Positions 63,042-64,000 of a stretch of DNA of 64,000 bases are shown piece by piece. A program made the position numbers and the translations under genes. The stretch spans positions 3,906,292 to 3,970,291 of the forward strand of contig NZ_CP022163.1 of assembly GCF_002305855.1 (NCBI RefSeq), given 5' to 3'. The notes under the pieces were generated by a model. That model did no database searches. It had not been told where the DNA came from and saw only the letters and a program-made list of their open reading frames with translations. How positions within the stretch are numbered: the stretch's first letter is position 1; the number at the start of each line of letters is the position of its first letter. The stretch is from Melittangium boletus DSM 14713 (GTDB lineage: Bacteria; Myxococcota; Myxococcia; Myxococcales; Myxococcaceae).

Positions 63042-63194
63042 CTACTTCTTGTAGGCAGACACGACCAGACGCTTGCGGCCCTTGGCGCGGCGGCGGCTGA
63101 GCACGTCCTGGCCCGCGCGGGTGGAGTTGCGCTTGCGGAACCCGTGGGTGCGGTTGCGCTTGATTTTCGACGGCTGGTAAGTGCGCTTGGACAC
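63042..63194 (-). CDS. rpmH: 50S ribosomal protein L34
   Basis: 50 residues opening [20 protein letters not shown] and ending VVSAYKK, with the typical Arg/Lys-rich [13 protein letters not shown] start at 63194; first gene of the operon leading to rnpA and yidC, divergent from dnaA. Confidence 0.97.
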   Translation of the reverse strand: MSKRTYQPSKIKRNRTHGFRKRNSTRAGQDVLSRRRAKGRKRLVVSAYKK

Positions 63195-63523
63195 GGCTGA
63201 ACTCCTGGGACGCTGTGGCGCTCGCCCCGGAGGCGCACGCCCTTATCCATGAGACAGAGGAAGGCGGCGCTCGTAACCCGATCTCCCACCCAAGTCAACG
63301 TCGGGATCACTTCCGGGAGTCCGGAAAGCCCCGGTCGCCGCCCACCCCCAACCCCTGGGGGAGGGGTGGGGATTCCACCCCCAAGATCGGCCGCGATCAG
63401 CCGGCGGGGTCCATGTGCCCGGAATCCCAGGGGTTGGGGTCGCGAACTTGATCGCCCGGATACCCCCTGTTAGCACCCGAGGTCCCCTGCCTGGCCCTCC
63501 GCCAGCGCACCGGAGACCCGCCC
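63195..63523. promoter_or_regulatory. rpmH-dnaA divergent spacer with nested inverted repeats
   Basis: No gene. A perfect 14-bp inverted repeat, CCCCAACCCCTGGG (63346-63359) and CCCAGGGGTTGGGG (63426-63439), encloses a smaller one, GGGGTGG (63363-63369) with CCACCCC (63375-63381). TTCCGG-GAGT-CCGGAA occurs at 63311-63326. No TTATCCACA box is seen. It must hold both promoters and may be part of the origin. Confidence 0.55.
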
Positions 63524-64000
63524 GTGAACGCGCTCGCCCGCTCCTCCTCCATCCCCTCAAGTGCCGAGAATCTCTGGGATCGGATGCTCGACTGCCTCCG
63601 CCAGGACAAGCGGGACTACGCGCTCGGGTGGATCGGCCGGATGCGCCCCCTGGACGTGCGCGAGGACGTGCTCGTGCTGGGAGTGCCGGACCGCTTCTAC
63701 CGCGACTGGGTGGACGATCACTACCGCCCGCTCCTGGAGGCCACGCTCGCCAAGGTGACGGATGGGCCGGTGAAGATTGGCTATGAGGTGGTGGCGGGCC
63801 TGGCTCCGGGACCCACGCTCCAGGCCGCGCCGGCCGCCAGGCCCGAGGGAGCCCGGCCCCCGCGGATGAACGCGCGCTTCACCTTCAATACCTACGTGGT
63901 GGCGGACAGCAACCAGCTGGCGGCGGCCGCCGCGGCCGCGGTGAGCGACAGCCCCGGGCGCGCCTACAACCCGCTCTACGTCTATGGCGGCACGGGCCTG
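63524..64000 (+). CDS. dnaA: Chromosomal replication initiator DnaA, N-terminal part
   Basis: 159 codons inside the window. Domain I (ENLWDRMLDCLRQDKRDYAL, DRFYRDWVDDHYRPLLE), a Pro/Ala-rich domain II, then FTFNTYVVADSNQLAAAAAA and the first bases of Walker A (YVYGGTGL). DnaA opens oriC. GTG start, with GGAG 9 bases upstream. Codons run off the right edge. Confidence 0.96.
   Translation, partial: MNALARSSSIPSSAENLWDRMLDCLRQDKRDYALGWIGRMRPLDVREDVLVLGVPDRFYRDWVDDHYRPLLEATLAKVTDGPVKIGYEVVAGLAPGPTLQAAPAARPEGARPPRMNARFTFNTYVVADSNQLAAAAAAAVSDSPGRAYNPLYVYGGTGL

Overview
The window is high-GC DNA (strong G/C preference at third codon positions, many GTG starts). It looks like the replication-origin side of a myxobacterial chromosome, most likely Cystobacterineae (Archangium/Cystobacter-like). 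Supporting evidence: the bactofilin-parB-parA block of Myxococcus xanthus type, a large cluster of parS sites, the rpmH-rnpA-yidD-yidC-jag-mnmE block next to dnaA, and many lipoprotein toxin/immunity pairs of types known from myxobacteria. The assignment is inferred from gene content, not from a database search.

Layout. 1-8.7 kb: a truncated phosphoribosyltransferase, a secreted defensin-like peptide gene, a HipA/YjjJ-type kinase, an MFS transporter, two tandem CBS-domain proteins, a site-2-type membrane protease with CBS domains, an alpha/beta hydrolase and a zinc alcohol dehydrogenase. 8.8-11.2 kb: egtB-egtD (ergothioneine). 11.5-12.7 kb: an IS630-type element inserted exactly at the stop codon of a lipoprotein gene. 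12.7-17.2 kb: the chromosome-segregation module, with that lipoprotein gene, bacM, parB, parA and 17 parS or parS-like sites. 17.2-20 kb: a gene-poor stretch with small membrane-peptide ORFs, a strong hairpin and direct repeats. 20-24.3 kb: two lipoproteins, then rsmG-mnmG with DnaA-box-like sites between them.

24.6-48 kb is an accessory region. It holds a secreted Hint-domain protein, two tandem mosaic lipoprotein-toxin/DUF3396-immunity cassettes, an IS66-type element that splits a lysR gene (8-bp target duplication), a third and larger toxin/immunity pair, an M16 protease beside a TIMP-like secreted protein, a four-gene operon with two more toxin/immunity pairs, an Imm52 gene remnant and an internally deleted IS66 relic. 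48-56 kb: a lipoprotein, a LuxR-type regulator, a hydrolase, sppA, a three-gene MqsR/MqsA/SecB-like toxin-antitoxin-chaperone operon with its own promoter and operator, and a MshEN-domain protein. 56-64 kb: a Uma2 protein, mnmE, a collagen-like lipoprotein, a frameshifted jag, yidC, yidD, rnpA, rpmH and the start of dnaA.

How the genes work together. ParA, ParB, parS and bactofilin segregate the origin region. RpmH, RnpA, YidD, YidC and Jag support translation, RNA processing and membrane insertion; MnmE and MnmG act together on tRNA wobble uridines. The lipoprotein toxins with 4-bp-overlapping partner genes look like kin-discrimination cassettes. The strongest candidates for something new are the defensin-like gene (226-519), the toxin-antitoxin-chaperone operon (53518-55019), the mosaic toxin cassettes (27388-30928) and the TIMP-like protein (40816-41889).
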